Below, in pieces: positions 15,948 through 23,954 of a stretch of DNA of 32,770 bases. A model generated the notes under the pieces. The model worked only from the letters and a program-made list of their open reading frames with translations, ran no database searches and was not told where the DNA came from. How positions within the stretch are numbered: the first letter of the stretch is position 1; each line of letters opens with the position of its first letter. A program made the position numbers and the translations under genes. The stretch comes from Streptomyces sp. SID486. Its GTDB lineage: Bacteria > Actinomycetota > Actinomycetes > Streptomycetales > Streptomycetaceae. The stretch lies in contig NZ_WWJT01000746.1 in the NCBI RefSeq assembly GCF_009865385.1, positions 1 to 32,770 of the forward strand. Reading direction: 5' to 3'.

Positions 15948-17390
15948 TCAGCTCAGGGGGCACGTGGTGCGCAGCGTCGCCGGGTCCGCGGCCGGCGGGC
16001 GCGGCACGGTGTGGTCCGCGGGCGGGCGGTCCCCCCGGGTGATCCAGCGTTCCAGAGCGGTGAAGGCGGAGCGGTGGCAGGGCACCATCGGGCGGAGCCT
16101 GTCCGGGAAGACGTCCGCCAGGGAGTCGGTGTGGGTGCCGTCCGCGATGCGGTAGTAGCGCAGCAGGGCGCCGCGGCCGGCCCGGTGGACCATACGGGCG
16201 TAGACGTCTGCGTCGGTGCTGATCGGGAGCAGCACGTCGAGGGTGCCCTGAAGGGTGATCAGGGGTTTGCCGATGCGTCCGGTGAGGGCGATGCGGCCGA
16301 CCGCCCGGTGGACGGCGGCGGGCCGGTCCGGGTAGGCGTAGTCGGCGTCGCAGGCGGGCGTGCCGGGGGTGCAGAACGGGGTGCCGGCCTCGGTGTCCCC
16401 GTCGTAGCCGGGGTCGAGTTCCTCGCGGTAGATGCGCTGGGTGAGGTCCCAGTAGACCTGGTGGTGGTACGGCCACAGGAACTCGGAGCCCGCCGGGAAG
16501 CCGGCCCGGTGCAGCGCCGCCGCGGCCCGGGCGGCGCCGGGGCCGCCGGCGGCGTAGGCGGGGTAGTGGCGCAGCGCGGCCGGCAGGAAGGTGAGCGGGT
16601 TGGGGCCGTCGGAGCGCCAGAGGGTGCCCTCCCAGTCGACTCCGCCGTCGTACAGCTCCGGGTGGTGTTCCAGCTGCCAGCGCACCAGGTAGCCGCCGTT
16701 GGACAGACCGGTGGCGAGGGTGCGGGCCGGGGGGCGGTGGTAGCGCTGGGTGACCACGGTGCGGGCGGCGCGGGTGAGCTGGGTGAGGCGGGTGTTCCAT
16801 TCGGCGATCGCGTCGCCGGGCCGGCGGCCGTCGCGGAAGAAGGCGGTACCGGTGTTGCCCTTGTCCGTGGCGGCGTAGGCGTAGCCGCGGGCGAGCACCC
16901 AGTCGGCGATGGCGCGGTCGTTGGCGTACTGCTCGCGGTTGCCGGGGGTGCCGGAGACGACCAGGCCGCCGTTCCACCGGTCGGGCAGCCGGATGACGAA
17001 CTGGGAGTCGTGCTGCCAGCCGTGGTCGGTGTTGGTGGTGGAGGTGTCGGGGAAGTAGCCGTCGATCTGGATGCCGGGGACCCCGCGGGGGGTGGGGAGG
17101 TCCTGGGGGGTGAGCCCCGCGTAGTCGGCCGGGTCGGTGTGGCCGGAGGCCACGGTCCCGGCGGTGGTCAGCTCGTCCAGGCAGTCGGCCTGCTGGCGGG
17201 CGGCGCCGGGCACGTGCAGCCCGGTGCGGCCGGCGCAGTGGGCGTCCGCCGGTCCGGTGCCGGTGGGCGCTGCCGTGGCCGGGGTGACCAGGAAGGAGCA
17301 GACGGCGGCCAGCGACAGTGCGCCGAGGGCCGTGCGGCGGAGCGGGCGGCCGCGCGGAGACGGCCGGCGGAGCGGGTGGTGGGGAAGCAT
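15948..17390 (-). CDS. secreted tannase/oligomer-hydrolase-like esterase
   Basis: A 480-residue exported alpha/beta hydrolase resembling tannase/feruloyl esterase and 3-hydroxybutyrate-oligomer hydrolase families. A Sec signal occupies about 1-40 (LRRTALGALSLAAVCSFLVTPATA). Catalytic features are GLSNGGY with nucleophile Ser230, an upstream VVSGTPGNREQYAND loop, a TLDVLLP segment for the acid and DGTHTDSL for the histidine. Paired cysteines (FCTPGTPAC and others) suit an extracellular protein. The ATG is preceded by GGAGGA at good spacing; the frame remains open far upstream but only as a shadow of the next gene. It lies just downstream of a PHB-depolymerase-like gene on the same strand, suggesting the two act on a polyester and its oligomers. 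Tannin or feruloyl ester hydrolysis is an alternative. Confidence 0.75.
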   Translation of the reverse strand: MLPHHPLRRPSPRGRPLRRTALGALSLAAVCSFLVTPATAAPTGTGPADAHCAGRTGLHVPGAARQQADCLDELTTAGTVASGHTDPADYAGLTPQDLPTPRGVPGIQIDGYFPDTSTTNTDHGWQHDSQFVIRLPDRWNGGLVVSGTPGNREQYANDRAIADWVLARGYAYAATDKGNTGTAFFRDGRRPGDAIAEWNTRLTQLTRAARTVVTQRYHRPPARTLATGLSNGGYLVRWQLEHHPELYDGGVDWEGTLWRSDGPNPLTFLPAALRHYPAYAAGGPGAARAAAALHRAGFPAGSEFLWPYHHQVYWDLTQRIYREELDPGYDGDTEAGTPFCTPGTPACDADYAYPDRPAAVHRAVGRIALTGRIGKPLITLQGTLDVLLPISTDADVYARMVHRAGRGALLRYYRIADGTHTDSLADVFPDRLRPMVPCHRSAFTALERWITRGDRPPADHTVPRPPAADPATLRTTCPLS

Positions 17391-17458
17391 ACGGTTCCTC
17401 CGGCGGGTCGGGTTCGCGCTGGAGGCTAGGGGCGGTGTGGGGGGCGCGGACATGTGTG

Positions 17459-17509
17459 GGGCCGCCATGATGACTTCCCGTTCCCGGGTGTCGGCCACCA
17501 TGGCGGCCC
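17459..17509. other. long hairpin between two esterase genes
   Basis: GGGCCGCCATG at 17459-17469 pairs perfectly with CATGGCGGCCC at 17499-17509, with a 29-base loop that contains a smaller GC dyad. It lies between the PHB-depolymerase-like stop and the tannase-like start, so it could be a terminator or a processing/attenuation site. Confidence 0.4.
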
Positions 17510-17536
17510 GGTCCGGTCGCTGACTCGCGGTCAGCT

Positions 17537-18883
17537 TCAGGGGCAGCCGCTGTCGGCGAGGACGAAGTAGCCCGCGGGAGACTCCTTGAGAGTGTGGGTG
17601 ACGAACGTGTTGTACAGACCCATGTTCTGGCCCGAGCCGTCGGCGTAGGTGTAGCCGCCGCTGGTGGTGGCCCTCCCCGCCCGTACGTGGGCGTAGTTGT
17701 CGGCCGTCCAGCAGGCGGCCGTGCCGCCGCCGGGGTCGGAGCCGCCCGGGTCGGGGCCGCCCGGGTCGGTGGTGTCGAGGCCGAAGAACCGGGCGATCCA
17801 GCGGCTGGAGCAGATGGAGCCGAGGAAGTACGGGGCGCCGGTGCTCCCGCACTGCTCGGCCCCGGTGCCCGGGTCGACCGGAGTGCCGTGGCCGATGCCG
17901 GGCACGCGGTCGACCTCGACGGCGACCGTGCCGTCGGCGGCCAGGTACTGGTCCTGCCGGGTCGCGTCGGGGCCGATGGCCGCCGTCCGCGTGGGCGTCT
18001 GGGACAGGCCGTGCAGGGCCGTCCACTGGTCACGCAGCTCGGTGGCGTCGCGCGGTGCGACGGTGGTGTCCTGGTCGCCGTACCAGACGGCCGCCCGCGG
18101 ATACGGACCGGTGTAGGACGGGTAGGCGTCGCGCGCACGCTGGGCCCATTCGGCCGGGGTCAGGTCCACACCGGGATTCATGCACAGGTAGGGGCTGTTG
18201 TCCCGGGTGCAGTCGTAGGGCAGGCCGGCGACGACCGCGCCCGCGGAGAAGACGTCGGGGTAGGCGGCGAGCATGACCGCGGTCATCGCGCCGCCGGCCG
18301 ACAGGCCGGTGACGTAGACGTGCTGTGGATCGGCGCCGTACGCGTTGACGGCGTGGGTCACCATCTGGCGCACGGACAGCGCCTCGCCCTGCCCGCGCCG
18401 GTTGTCCGCGGCCTGGAACCAGTTGAAGCACCTGCTGGGGTTGTTGGCGGTGCCGGTCTCGGCGAGCACCAGCAGGAAGCCGTCCTCGTCGGCGAGCCGG
18501 GGCAGCCCCGAGTTGTCGGCGTACACCTGGGCGCTCTGCGTGCAGCCGTGCAGGGCCACCACGACCGGCGGGTGGGCCGGCAGGGCGGCGGGCCGGTACA
18601 CGTACATGGTGAGGGCGCCCGGATCGGTGCCGAAGTCGCCCACCCGGGTGAGCGTGACGGAGGCGCGTGCGGCGGGCGCGGGGCCGGTGAGCACGGTGCC
18701 GAGGACGACGGCGACGACGGCGAGCAGGCGGGACAGGAGGCGGAGCGCCGGGCGGCGGAGCACCGGACGGCGGAGCACCGGGCGGAGCGCCGGGCGGCGG
18801 AGCACCGGGCGGAGCACCGGGCGGCGCGCCGGACGGACCGGGGGCGGCGTTCGCGTCGCCCTGCTGGACGGGGACTGTGGCAT
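17537..18883 (-). CDS. secreted PHB depolymerase family esterase
   Basis: A 448-residue extracellular esterase of the poly(3-hydroxybutyrate) depolymerase family. The catalytic domain (about 76-370) shows VALHGCTQSAQVYADNSGL (oxyanion region), GLSAGGAM with nucleophile Ser195, YGDQDTTV (acid) and GIGHGTPVD (His). A Gly/Pro/Asp-rich linker with repeated DPGG leads to a C-terminal domain starting CWTADNYAHV and ending SGCP, resembling the substrate-binding domain of such enzymes. The N-terminus is odd: residues 18-49 are repeats of RRP(V/A)LRPVL, encoded by 12-15 base tandem DNA repeats, before the hydrophobic signal core (49-66) and an ARA-type cleavage site near 73. The ATG follows GAAGGAG five bases upstream, but GTG codons inside the repeats are possible alternative starts. 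Confidence 0.84.
   Translation of the reverse strand: MPQSPSSRATRTPPPVRPARRPVLRPVLRRPALRPVLRRPVLRRPALRLLSRLLAVVAVVLGTVLTGPAPAARASVTLTRVGDFGTDPGALTMYVYRPAALPAHPPVVVALHGCTQSAQVYADNSGLPRLADEDGFLLVLAETGTANNPSRCFNWFQAADNRRGQGEALSVRQMVTHAVNAYGADPQHVYVTGLSAGGAMTAVMLAAYPDVFSAGAVVAGLPYDCTRDNSPYLCMNPGVDLTPAEWAQRARDAYPSYTGPYPRAAVWYGDQDTTVAPRDATELRDQWTALHGLSQTPTRTAAIGPDATRQDQYLAADGTVAVEVDRVPGIGHGTPVDPGTGAEQCGSTGAPYFLGSICSSRWIARFFGLDTTDPGGPDPGGSDPGGGTAACWTADNYAHVRAGRATTSGGYTYADGSGQNMGLYNTFVTHTLKESPAGYFVLADSGCP
18739..18834. repeat. intragenic tandem repeat in esterase signal peptide
   Basis: About eight copies of a 12-15 base unit based on GCGGAGCACCGGGCG lie head to tail. On the coding strand each gives Leu-Arg-(Arg)-Pro-Val/Ala, building an Arg-rich n-region. 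Units are multiples of three, so length changes would keep the frame. Confidence 0.75.
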
Positions 18884-19138
18884 GGCGGCTCCTTCGGGGA
18901 CACACGGGCCCGGACCCGGCCGCTCCTTCGGGAGGCGGTACCGGGGGGTGGCGGAACCATAGGTTCGGGTGTGTCCGGGCACCATGGCGTCGCACACCAC
19001 AGCCGTCACGGCGCCGCCCGGCTCCCGGCGGATTGCGGAGCATGCGGCGGTCTGCTACGCCCCGGCGCCGGGCGCCGCGCCCCCGCCTCCCTACGGCGGT
19101 GCGGCCGGTGTCACGTCCCGGGCGGAACCGTGGCGCCG
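18884..19138. promoter_or_regulatory. upstream region of PHB-depolymerase-like gene
   Basis: With the adjoining array this makes a 416-base gap between genes. On the minus strand CCCGAAGGAG occurs twice, once as the ribosome site and once about 40 bases further upstream, which may mark a local duplication. CCTATGG near 18957 is the only -10-like sequence I noticed. I see no credible coding sequence. Confidence 0.35.
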
Positions 19139-19273
19139 CCGCGAGGGGACCGACATCGCTACCCGGCCGGAGCCGGCGCCGCCACCGCGAGGCGGCCGAC
19201 GTCACCACCCCGAGGCGCCCGACGTCACCACCCCGAGGCGCCCGACGTCGCCGCGAGGCGGCCGACGTCGCTT
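19139..19273. repeat. 23-bp tandem repeat array after USP gene
   Basis: The core has four copies at 19185-19207, 19208-19230, 19231-19250 (short) and 19251-19273, with unit consensus CCSCGAGGCGSCCGACGTCRC; two diverged units precede it. It begins 26 bases past the universal stress protein stop (minus strand). The 13-mer GCGACGTCGGCCG, minus strand, occurs both here and in the array after the SsgA-like gene. Confidence 0.8.
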
Positions 19274-19299
19274 CCTCCGCGGAGTCGGTGCCGCTCGTG

Positions 19300-20202
19300 T
19301 CATTCCTTGGGCGGGGCCGGGGGTACCACCGCGACCGGGCTCGCCGCGTGCAGCAGCACGGCCTGGGTGACCGATCCCATCATGCGGGCCGGGGCGAGCA
19401 GTCGTCGCCGGTGCCGGCCGACGACGACCAGCTCGGCGTCCTTCGAGGCGGCGACCAGGTGCCCGGCCGCGTCACCGGGCAGTGCCTCGGCGTCGGCGCG
19501 GACGTCGGGGTGCCGGGACCGGTGGGGGGCGAGGAAGCCCTCGGTGAGGGTGCGGGTCTCGTCCGCCACGGCGTCCTGGTCGACGACGGGCTGCACCACC
19601 TGGCCCGGGGCGGACCAGGTCTGCACCGGCCACGGGTAGGCGGCGATCACCTGGAGCCGGGCGTCGCGCAGGGCTGCCTCGGCGAAGGCGAAGGCGAGGA
19701 CGTCCTCGTCGGGGCTGTCGGCGTGCACGCCGACGACCACGCGGGGGCCCGGCTCGGCGCCCCCTTCCCCGTGGGTCTCCCGGCCGGGCGGGGGGACGAC
19801 GACCACCGGGCACTCGGCGTCCCGGGCGGCCGCGAGGCCGTTGGAGCCGAGGAGCAGGCTGGCGAAGCCGCCACGGCCCCGGGATCCGAGCACCAACAGC
19901 TGCGCTTCGGAGCCCAGTTCGGGCAGGACGGCACCCGGTACGCCTTCCAGGGCGATGTACTCGACGGCAGGCCGGCCGGGCCCGCCCTCGATCCGGGTGC
20001 GCACCTCGTCGAGCACCGGGTCGCCCTCCGCCTCGGGCGGCGCGGCGACCAGGACGTCGGCCTGGCCCCAGGCCGCGTACTGCCGTACGTGCACCACGCG
20101 CAGCGGTGCCGCACGGCGGCGGGCGGCGTCCAGGGCCCAGTCCAGGGCACGCAGGCTGTCCGCGGACCCGTCCACCGCGGCGATGACCGGCGCAGCGCTC
20201 AT
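19300..20202 (-). CDS. tandem-domain universal stress protein
   Basis: A 300-residue cytoplasmic protein with two UspA folds: about 1-140 (PVIAAVDGSADSLRALDWAL... LVLGSRGRGGFASLLLGSNG) and 150-297 (RVVVGVHADSPDEDVLAFAF... [29 protein letters not shown]). The first copy keeps the ATP-binding G-2X-G-9X-G-(S/N) pattern; in the second the first glycines are partly replaced by Arg and Leu, so ATP binding may be reduced there. Two-domain USPs are common in actinobacteria and respond to hypoxia and other stresses. GGAGGTGAGG lies just before the ATG. It is apparently transcribed alone. A tandem array follows its stop codon. Confidence 0.9.
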   Translation of the reverse strand: MSAAPVIAAVDGSADSLRALDWALDAARRRAAPLRVVHVRQYAAWGQADVLVAAPPEAEGDPVLDEVRTRIEGGPGRPAVEYIALEGVPGAVLPELGSEAQLLVLGSRGRGGFASLLLGSNGLAAARDAECPVVVVPPPGRETHGEGGAEPGPRVVVGVHADSPDEDVLAFAFAEAALRDARLQVIAAYPWPVQTWSAPGQVVQPVVDQDAVADETRTLTEGFLAPHRSRHPDVRADAEALPGDAAGHLVAASKDAELVVVGRHRRRLLAPARMMGSVTQAVLLHAASPVAVVPPAPPKE

Positions 20203-20319
20203 CCTTACCTCACCTCCGGAACACGACTTTCCCCTTGCTCGGGCCAGCCTCGCTCAGGTCCGGGCCCGGCAGGGCGCTGTCGCTCGCGTGTCCGGAAATC
20301 GGGCCGCGACACCCCTCTC

Positions 20320-20562
20320 TCAGGTCAGGTCGAACTCGCCTTCCCTCGCCCCGGAGACGAAGGCGCCCCATTCCGCGGGGGTGAAGATCAGGGACGGGCT
20401 CTCCGGACGGCCGCTGTTGCGCATCGCGATGAAGCCCTCGACAAAGGCGATCTGGACATCTCCCAGACCTCGGCTGCTGGACTGCCAGTCGGCCCTGCTG
20501 AGATCCAGCTCCGGCTTGTCCCAGCCCGTGAACGGCTGCTGCTGGATGGTGCTCTCGGCCAC
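20320..20562 (-). CDS. DUF397 protein
   Basis: An 80-residue DUF397 protein, a family nearly confined to actinomycetes. Landmarks are LDLSRADWQSSSRGLGDVQIAFVEGFIAMRNSGRP and the ending LIFTPAEWGAFVSGAREGEFDL. Members usually sit next to an XRE-type helix-turn-helix gene and are thought to act with it as an antitoxin- or regulator-like pair. No such gene is present on either side, so this is an orphan copy. The GTG start is supported by GGGAGGAG upstream. It is followed by the USP gene and preceded by the end of the thiolase operon, all on the minus strand. Confidence 0.88.
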   Translation of the reverse strand: MAESTIQQQPFTGWDKPELDLSRADWQSSSRGLGDVQIAFVEGFIAMRNSGRPESPSLIFTPAEWGAFVSGAREGEFDLT

Positions 20563-20644
20563 GTCCGTGCTCCTCCCGGTTCGTCGTCCGCGGTCAGCCT
20601 AGCGACCGCTCACGACCGCCGACAGGCCGCGCGGGCGGGACCCT

Positions 20645-21811
20645 TCAGGAATCGGGGGGCTCGGATCCCACGAGCCACATGGCGAAGAACTGGGAACCGC
20701 CGCCGTACGCGTGGCCGAGCACCCTGCGGGCCCGGTCCACCTGGTGGTCTCCGGCCTGGCCGCGTACCTGGAGGGCCGCCTCGGCGAAGCGGATCATGCC
20801 GGAGGCGCCGATGGGGTTGGTCGACAGCACGCCGCCCGACATGTTGACGGGCAGGTCGCCGTCGAGTCCGGTCACCCCGGCCTCGGTGAGTTTCCAGCCC
20901 TCGCCCTCCGCCGCGAAGCCCAGGTTCTCCAGCCACATGGGCTCGTACCAGGAGAAGGGCACGTACATCTCTACGGCGTCGATGTCCCGGCGCGGGTCGG
21001 CGATGCCGGCCTGCCGGTAGACGTCGGCGGCGCAGTCCTTGCCGGCCTGCGGGGAGACGAAGTCCTTGCCGGCGAAGAGGGTCGGCTCGCTGCGCATGGC
21101 ACCGCCGAGCAGCCAGGCGGGCGGCCGGGGCGCGCGGGCGGCTCCGGCACGGTCGGTGAGGACCATCGCGCAGGCGCCGTCGGAGGAGGGGCAGGTCTCG
21201 GAGTAGCGGATGGGGTCCCACAGCATGGGCGACGCCTGGACCTTCTCCAGGGTGATGTCGTGTTCGTGCAGGTGGGCGTAGGGGTTCCGCAGGGCGTTGC
21301 GCCGGTCCTTGTAGGCGACCAGGGAGCCGACGGTGTCGGGGGCGCCGCTGCGCCGCATGTAGGCGCGGACGTGGGGGGCGAAGAAGCCGCCGGCGCCGGC
21401 GAGCAGGGGCTGCTGGAAGGGGATGGGCAGGGACAGGCCCCACATGGCGTTGGACTCGGACTGCTTTTCGAAGGCGAGGGTGAGGACCGTGCCGTGGACG
21501 CGGGCGGCGACCAGGTTCGCGGCGACGAGTGCGGTGGAGCCGCCGACGGAGCCGGCGGTGTGCACCCGCAGCATGGGTTTGCCGACCGCGCCGAGCGCGT
21601 CGGCGAGGTACAGCTCGGGCATCATCACGCCCTCGAAGAAGTCGGGCGCCTTGCCGATGACGACGGCGTCGATGTCGGCCCAGGTCAACTCGGCGTCCTG
21701 GAGGGCGCGCAGGGCGGCCTCCCGGACGAGTCCGGCGATCGACACGTCCCGGCGGGCGGCCACGTGCTTGGTCTGGCCGATGCCTGTGACGGCCACGGGC
21801 TCCTTGCTCAT
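20645..21811 (-). CDS. Ltp3-like thiolase-fold enzyme (probable aldolase)
   Basis: A 388-residue thiolase-superfamily protein of the SCP-x/Ltp branch. N-terminal VAVTGIGQTKHVAARRDVSIAGLVREAALRALQDA and C-terminal SGGVLSTNPIGASGMIRFAEAALQV... HAYGGGSQFFAMW fit that branch. The usual nucleophile cysteine is missing: the corresponding segment reads LRVHTAGSVGGSTALVA (about 81-97). Ltp enzymes of this type catalyse retro-aldol cleavage of beta-hydroxyacyl-CoA with a DUF35 partner, so I favour an aldolase over a true thiolase. Its ATG overlaps the stop of the preceding thiolase-like gene in an ATGA. The order DUF35 - Ltp4-like - Ltp3-like is the same as I recall for Mycobacterium tuberculosis Rv3521-Rv3523. 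It is last in the operon. Confidence 0.82.
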   Translation of the reverse strand: MSKEPVAVTGIGQTKHVAARRDVSIAGLVREAALRALQDAELTWADIDAVVIGKAPDFFEGVMMPELYLADALGAVGKPMLRVHTAGSVGGSTALVAANLVAARVHGTVLTLAFEKQSESNAMWGLSLPIPFQQPLLAGAGGFFAPHVRAYMRRSGAPDTVGSLVAYKDRRNALRNPYAHLHEHDITLEKVQASPMLWDPIRYSETCPSSDGACAMVLTDRAGAARAPRPPAWLLGGAMRSEPTLFAGKDFVSPQAGKDCAADVYRQAGIADPRRDIDAVEMYVPFSWYEPMWLENLGFAAEGEGWKLTEAGVTGLDGDLPVNMSGGVLSTNPIGASGMIRFAEAALQVRGQAGDHQVDRARRVLGHAYGGGSQFFAMWLVGSEPPDS

Positions 21812-22878
21812 CGTGGATCCCCTTCGAGTACGGCGACCAGGTTCTGCTGCAGGCAGGGGCCGGAGGTGGCGTGTGCGAGCGCGCGGTCGGAGGCGCCGCG
21901 GTGGATGCGGGCGGCGGCCTCGCCGATGCGGATGAGTCCGGCGGCCATGACCGGATTGGCGGCGAGGGCGCCGCCCGAGGGGTTGACGCACACGCTGTCG
22001 TCGAGGCCGAGGGCCTTGCGCAGGACCACCTCCTGCGAGGTGAACGGCGCGTGCAGTTCGGCCGTGTCGACGGGCCGTTCGAAGGCGCCCGCCTCGCGGG
22101 CGGCGAGCCGGGCCGAGGGTGAGTCGGTGAGGTCGCGCACGCCGAGGCCGTGGGCTTCGATGCGGTGGTCGATGCCGCGGATCCAGGCGGGCCGCGCGCA
22201 CAGCTCCCGGGCCCGCTCCCCGGCCGCGAGGATCACGGCGGCGGCGCCGTCGCCGACGGGCGGGCAGTCGCCGGTACGCAGCGGCCGTACGACGTGGTCG
22301 CCCTGGGGCACGGGGCCCTTGAGCTGGGCGTGGGGGTTGGCGGCGGCATCGGCGCGGCTGCGGGCGCCGATGGCGGCGAGGGCGGGTTCGTCGGTGTGCC
22401 CGGCGTCGATGAGGGCCTGGGCCTGGAGGGCGGCGAGGGCGATCGCGTCGGGCCACAGCGGGGCGACGTAGTACGGGTCGAGCTGGCGGGTGAGGACGTC
22501 CCGGACGGAGCCCGGTGAGCACTTGCCGTAGGAGTACACGAGCGCGGTGTCGGCGTCCCCGGTGAGCAGTTTGGTCCAGGCTTCGTACAGCGCCCAGGCG
22601 CCGTCCATCTCGACGTGCGACTCGGAGACCGGGGGCCAGGCGCCGACACCGTCCAGGGCGAGGGTGAAGGAGAAGGCGCGGCCGGCGAGGTAGTCGCTGG
22701 AGCCGGAGCAGACGAAGCCGATGTCGGCGGTCCTGAGCCCCGTCCGCGCCAGCACCTCGTGCAGCACCGGCATGAGCATCTCCACCTCGGAGGACTCCTC
22801 GGTGGAGCGCCGGTGGTCGGTCTGGGCGAAGGCCACGACGGCGACGTCCCGGCGGGCGGGCGCTTCCTGGCTGGTCAC
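21808..22878 (-). CDS. Ltp4-like thiolase-fold protein
   Basis: A 356-residue thiolase-superfamily protein related to mycobacterial Ltp4. The N-terminal half contains VAVVAFAQTDHRRSTEESSEVEMLMPVLHEVL and FVCSGSSDYLAGRAFSFTLALD. Where a thiolase would place its reactive cysteine the protein has PVSESHVEMDGAWALYEAW (about 83-101), so it should not be an ordinary thiolase. The C-terminal part retains VNPSGGALAANPVMAAGLIRIGEAA. It probably forms a hetero-oligomer with the neighbouring Ltp3-like protein and the DUF35 protein. The GTG start is set by a GTGA overlap with the upstream DUF35 gene; its own stop overlaps the next start by ATGA. Such tight coupling suggests equimolar production. Confidence 0.8.
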   Translation of the reverse strand: MTSQEAPARRDVAVVAFAQTDHRRSTEESSEVEMLMPVLHEVLARTGLRTADIGFVCSGSSDYLAGRAFSFTLALDGVGAWPPVSESHVEMDGAWALYEAWTKLLTGDADTALVYSYGKCSPGSVRDVLTRQLDPYYVAPLWPDAIALAALQAQALIDAGHTDEPALAAIGARSRADAAANPHAQLKGPVPQGDHVVRPLRTGDCPPVGDGAAAVILAAGERARELCARPAWIRGIDHRIEAHGLGVRDLTDSPSARLAAREAGAFERPVDTAELHAPFTSQEVVLRKALGLDDSVCVNPSGGALAANPVMAAGLIRIGEAAARIHRGASDRALAHATSGPCLQQNLVAVLEGDPR

Positions 22879-23816
22879 AGCAGCTCCTTGTACGTCTCGT
22901 AGTCCGCGTCGGGTTCGCCGGTGGGCCGGTAGTGGTCGGGGTAGCGGGCGCCCTCGGTCCACACGGGTTCCACGCGCAGGCCCATGCGGACCTGGTCGTA
23001 GGGGATGCCGCCGATGCGTGCGTGCAGGGCGAGGTCGGCGCCGTCCAGGGCGATGTGGGCGTAGACGTACGGCACCTCGATGTCCAGGTTCTTGGCTTTG
23101 ATGTTGACGATGCAGTAGGTGGTGACCGTGCCGCGGGGCCCTACTTCGACCTGTTCGGCTGTGGCCACGCCACATGTGGGGCACGCACCCCTGGGCGGGA
23201 CGTACACCTTGCGGCAGCTCGGGCAGCGCTCACCGACGGTGCGCCGGGCGGTGAGGGCGTCGATGTAGGCGGACTGGGCGCGGCCGGGCGAGTAGGTGTA
23301 GTCGAGGCGGGCGGCCGCGACGATGCCGGTGAGCGGGTGGTCGAACGTCCCGCTGTGGCCGCGCGGTTCGGGGGCCGCGCCGTCGTACGGCTCGAAGCAG
23401 GCGATGTCGGTGATGGCGCCGGTGCGCTCGGCGGCCCAGCGGACGCGCACCCGCATGCCGGTGCGGACGGCGTCGGGGCCGGGGGCGTCGAGGGCGTGCA
23501 GCAGGGCGGTGTCGGCGCCGTCGAGCCGGACCAGGACCCAGGCGAAGGGGGTGGTGAGGGGCTGGCCGCGGCGGGAGGCGTGGTTCCAGGCCCAGGTGGT
23601 GACCGTGCCGGTGGGGGCGACCTCGACCAGGTCGTGGATCTCCTCGGCGGTGACGGGGTCGTACTCGACGGGCGGGACGAGGGTGCGGCCGTCGGTGGTC
23701 CGGACGCCGAGCACGACGCGTTCGCGCAGGCCGGTGAGGAAGGCGCTCTGGACGGGGCCGAGGGAGCGGGTGAAGGGGAACTCGACGACCATGGGGGCTT
23801 TGAGGACTTCGGGCAT
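22875..23816 (-). CDS. double DUF35 OB-fold/zinc-ribbon protein
   Basis: A 313-residue protein with two copies of the DUF35 OB-fold. The first (about 1-145) has lost its zinc ribbon; the second (about 175-300) keeps it with Cys198, Cys201, Cys212 and Cys215 (CPSC and CPTC), followed by the OB strand VEVGPRGTVTTYCIVNI. Both copies contain the strand pattern GTVTTW/GTVTTY. DUF35 proteins bind acyl-CoA and partner with Ltp-type aldolases or thiolases; ChsH2 with Ltp2 in steroid side-chain degradation is the known example. It lies directly upstream of two such enzymes with an overlapping GTGA. The ATG has GGAGG upstream. A 138-base gap separates it from the crotonase gene. Confidence 0.82.
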   Translation of the reverse strand: MPEVLKAPMVVEFPFTRSLGPVQSAFLTGLRERVVLGVRTTDGRTLVPPVEYDPVTAEEIHDLVEVAPTGTVTTWAWNHASRRGQPLTTPFAWVLVRLDGADTALLHALDAPGPDAVRTGMRVRVRWAAERTGAITDIACFEPYDGAAPEPRGHSGTFDHPLTGIVAAARLDYTYSPGRAQSAYIDALTARRTVGERCPSCRKVYVPPRGACPTCGVATAEQVEVGPRGTVTTYCIVNIKAKNLDIEVPYVYAHIALDGADLALHARIGGIPYDQVRMGLRVEPVWTEGARYPDHYRPTGEPDADYETYKELL

Positions 23817-23954
23817 CGGGGAGGTGCCTCCTTCGGGCGGGGTCGGTGGGCCGCACCCCTGGGGGCGCGAGGTGGTGACGTGTGCGGCTCCGCCGTGCGG
23901 ACCCGGCCGGCCGCGCCCGGACCGGGGCGTGCGGAGCGCACCTCCGGCCGGATG

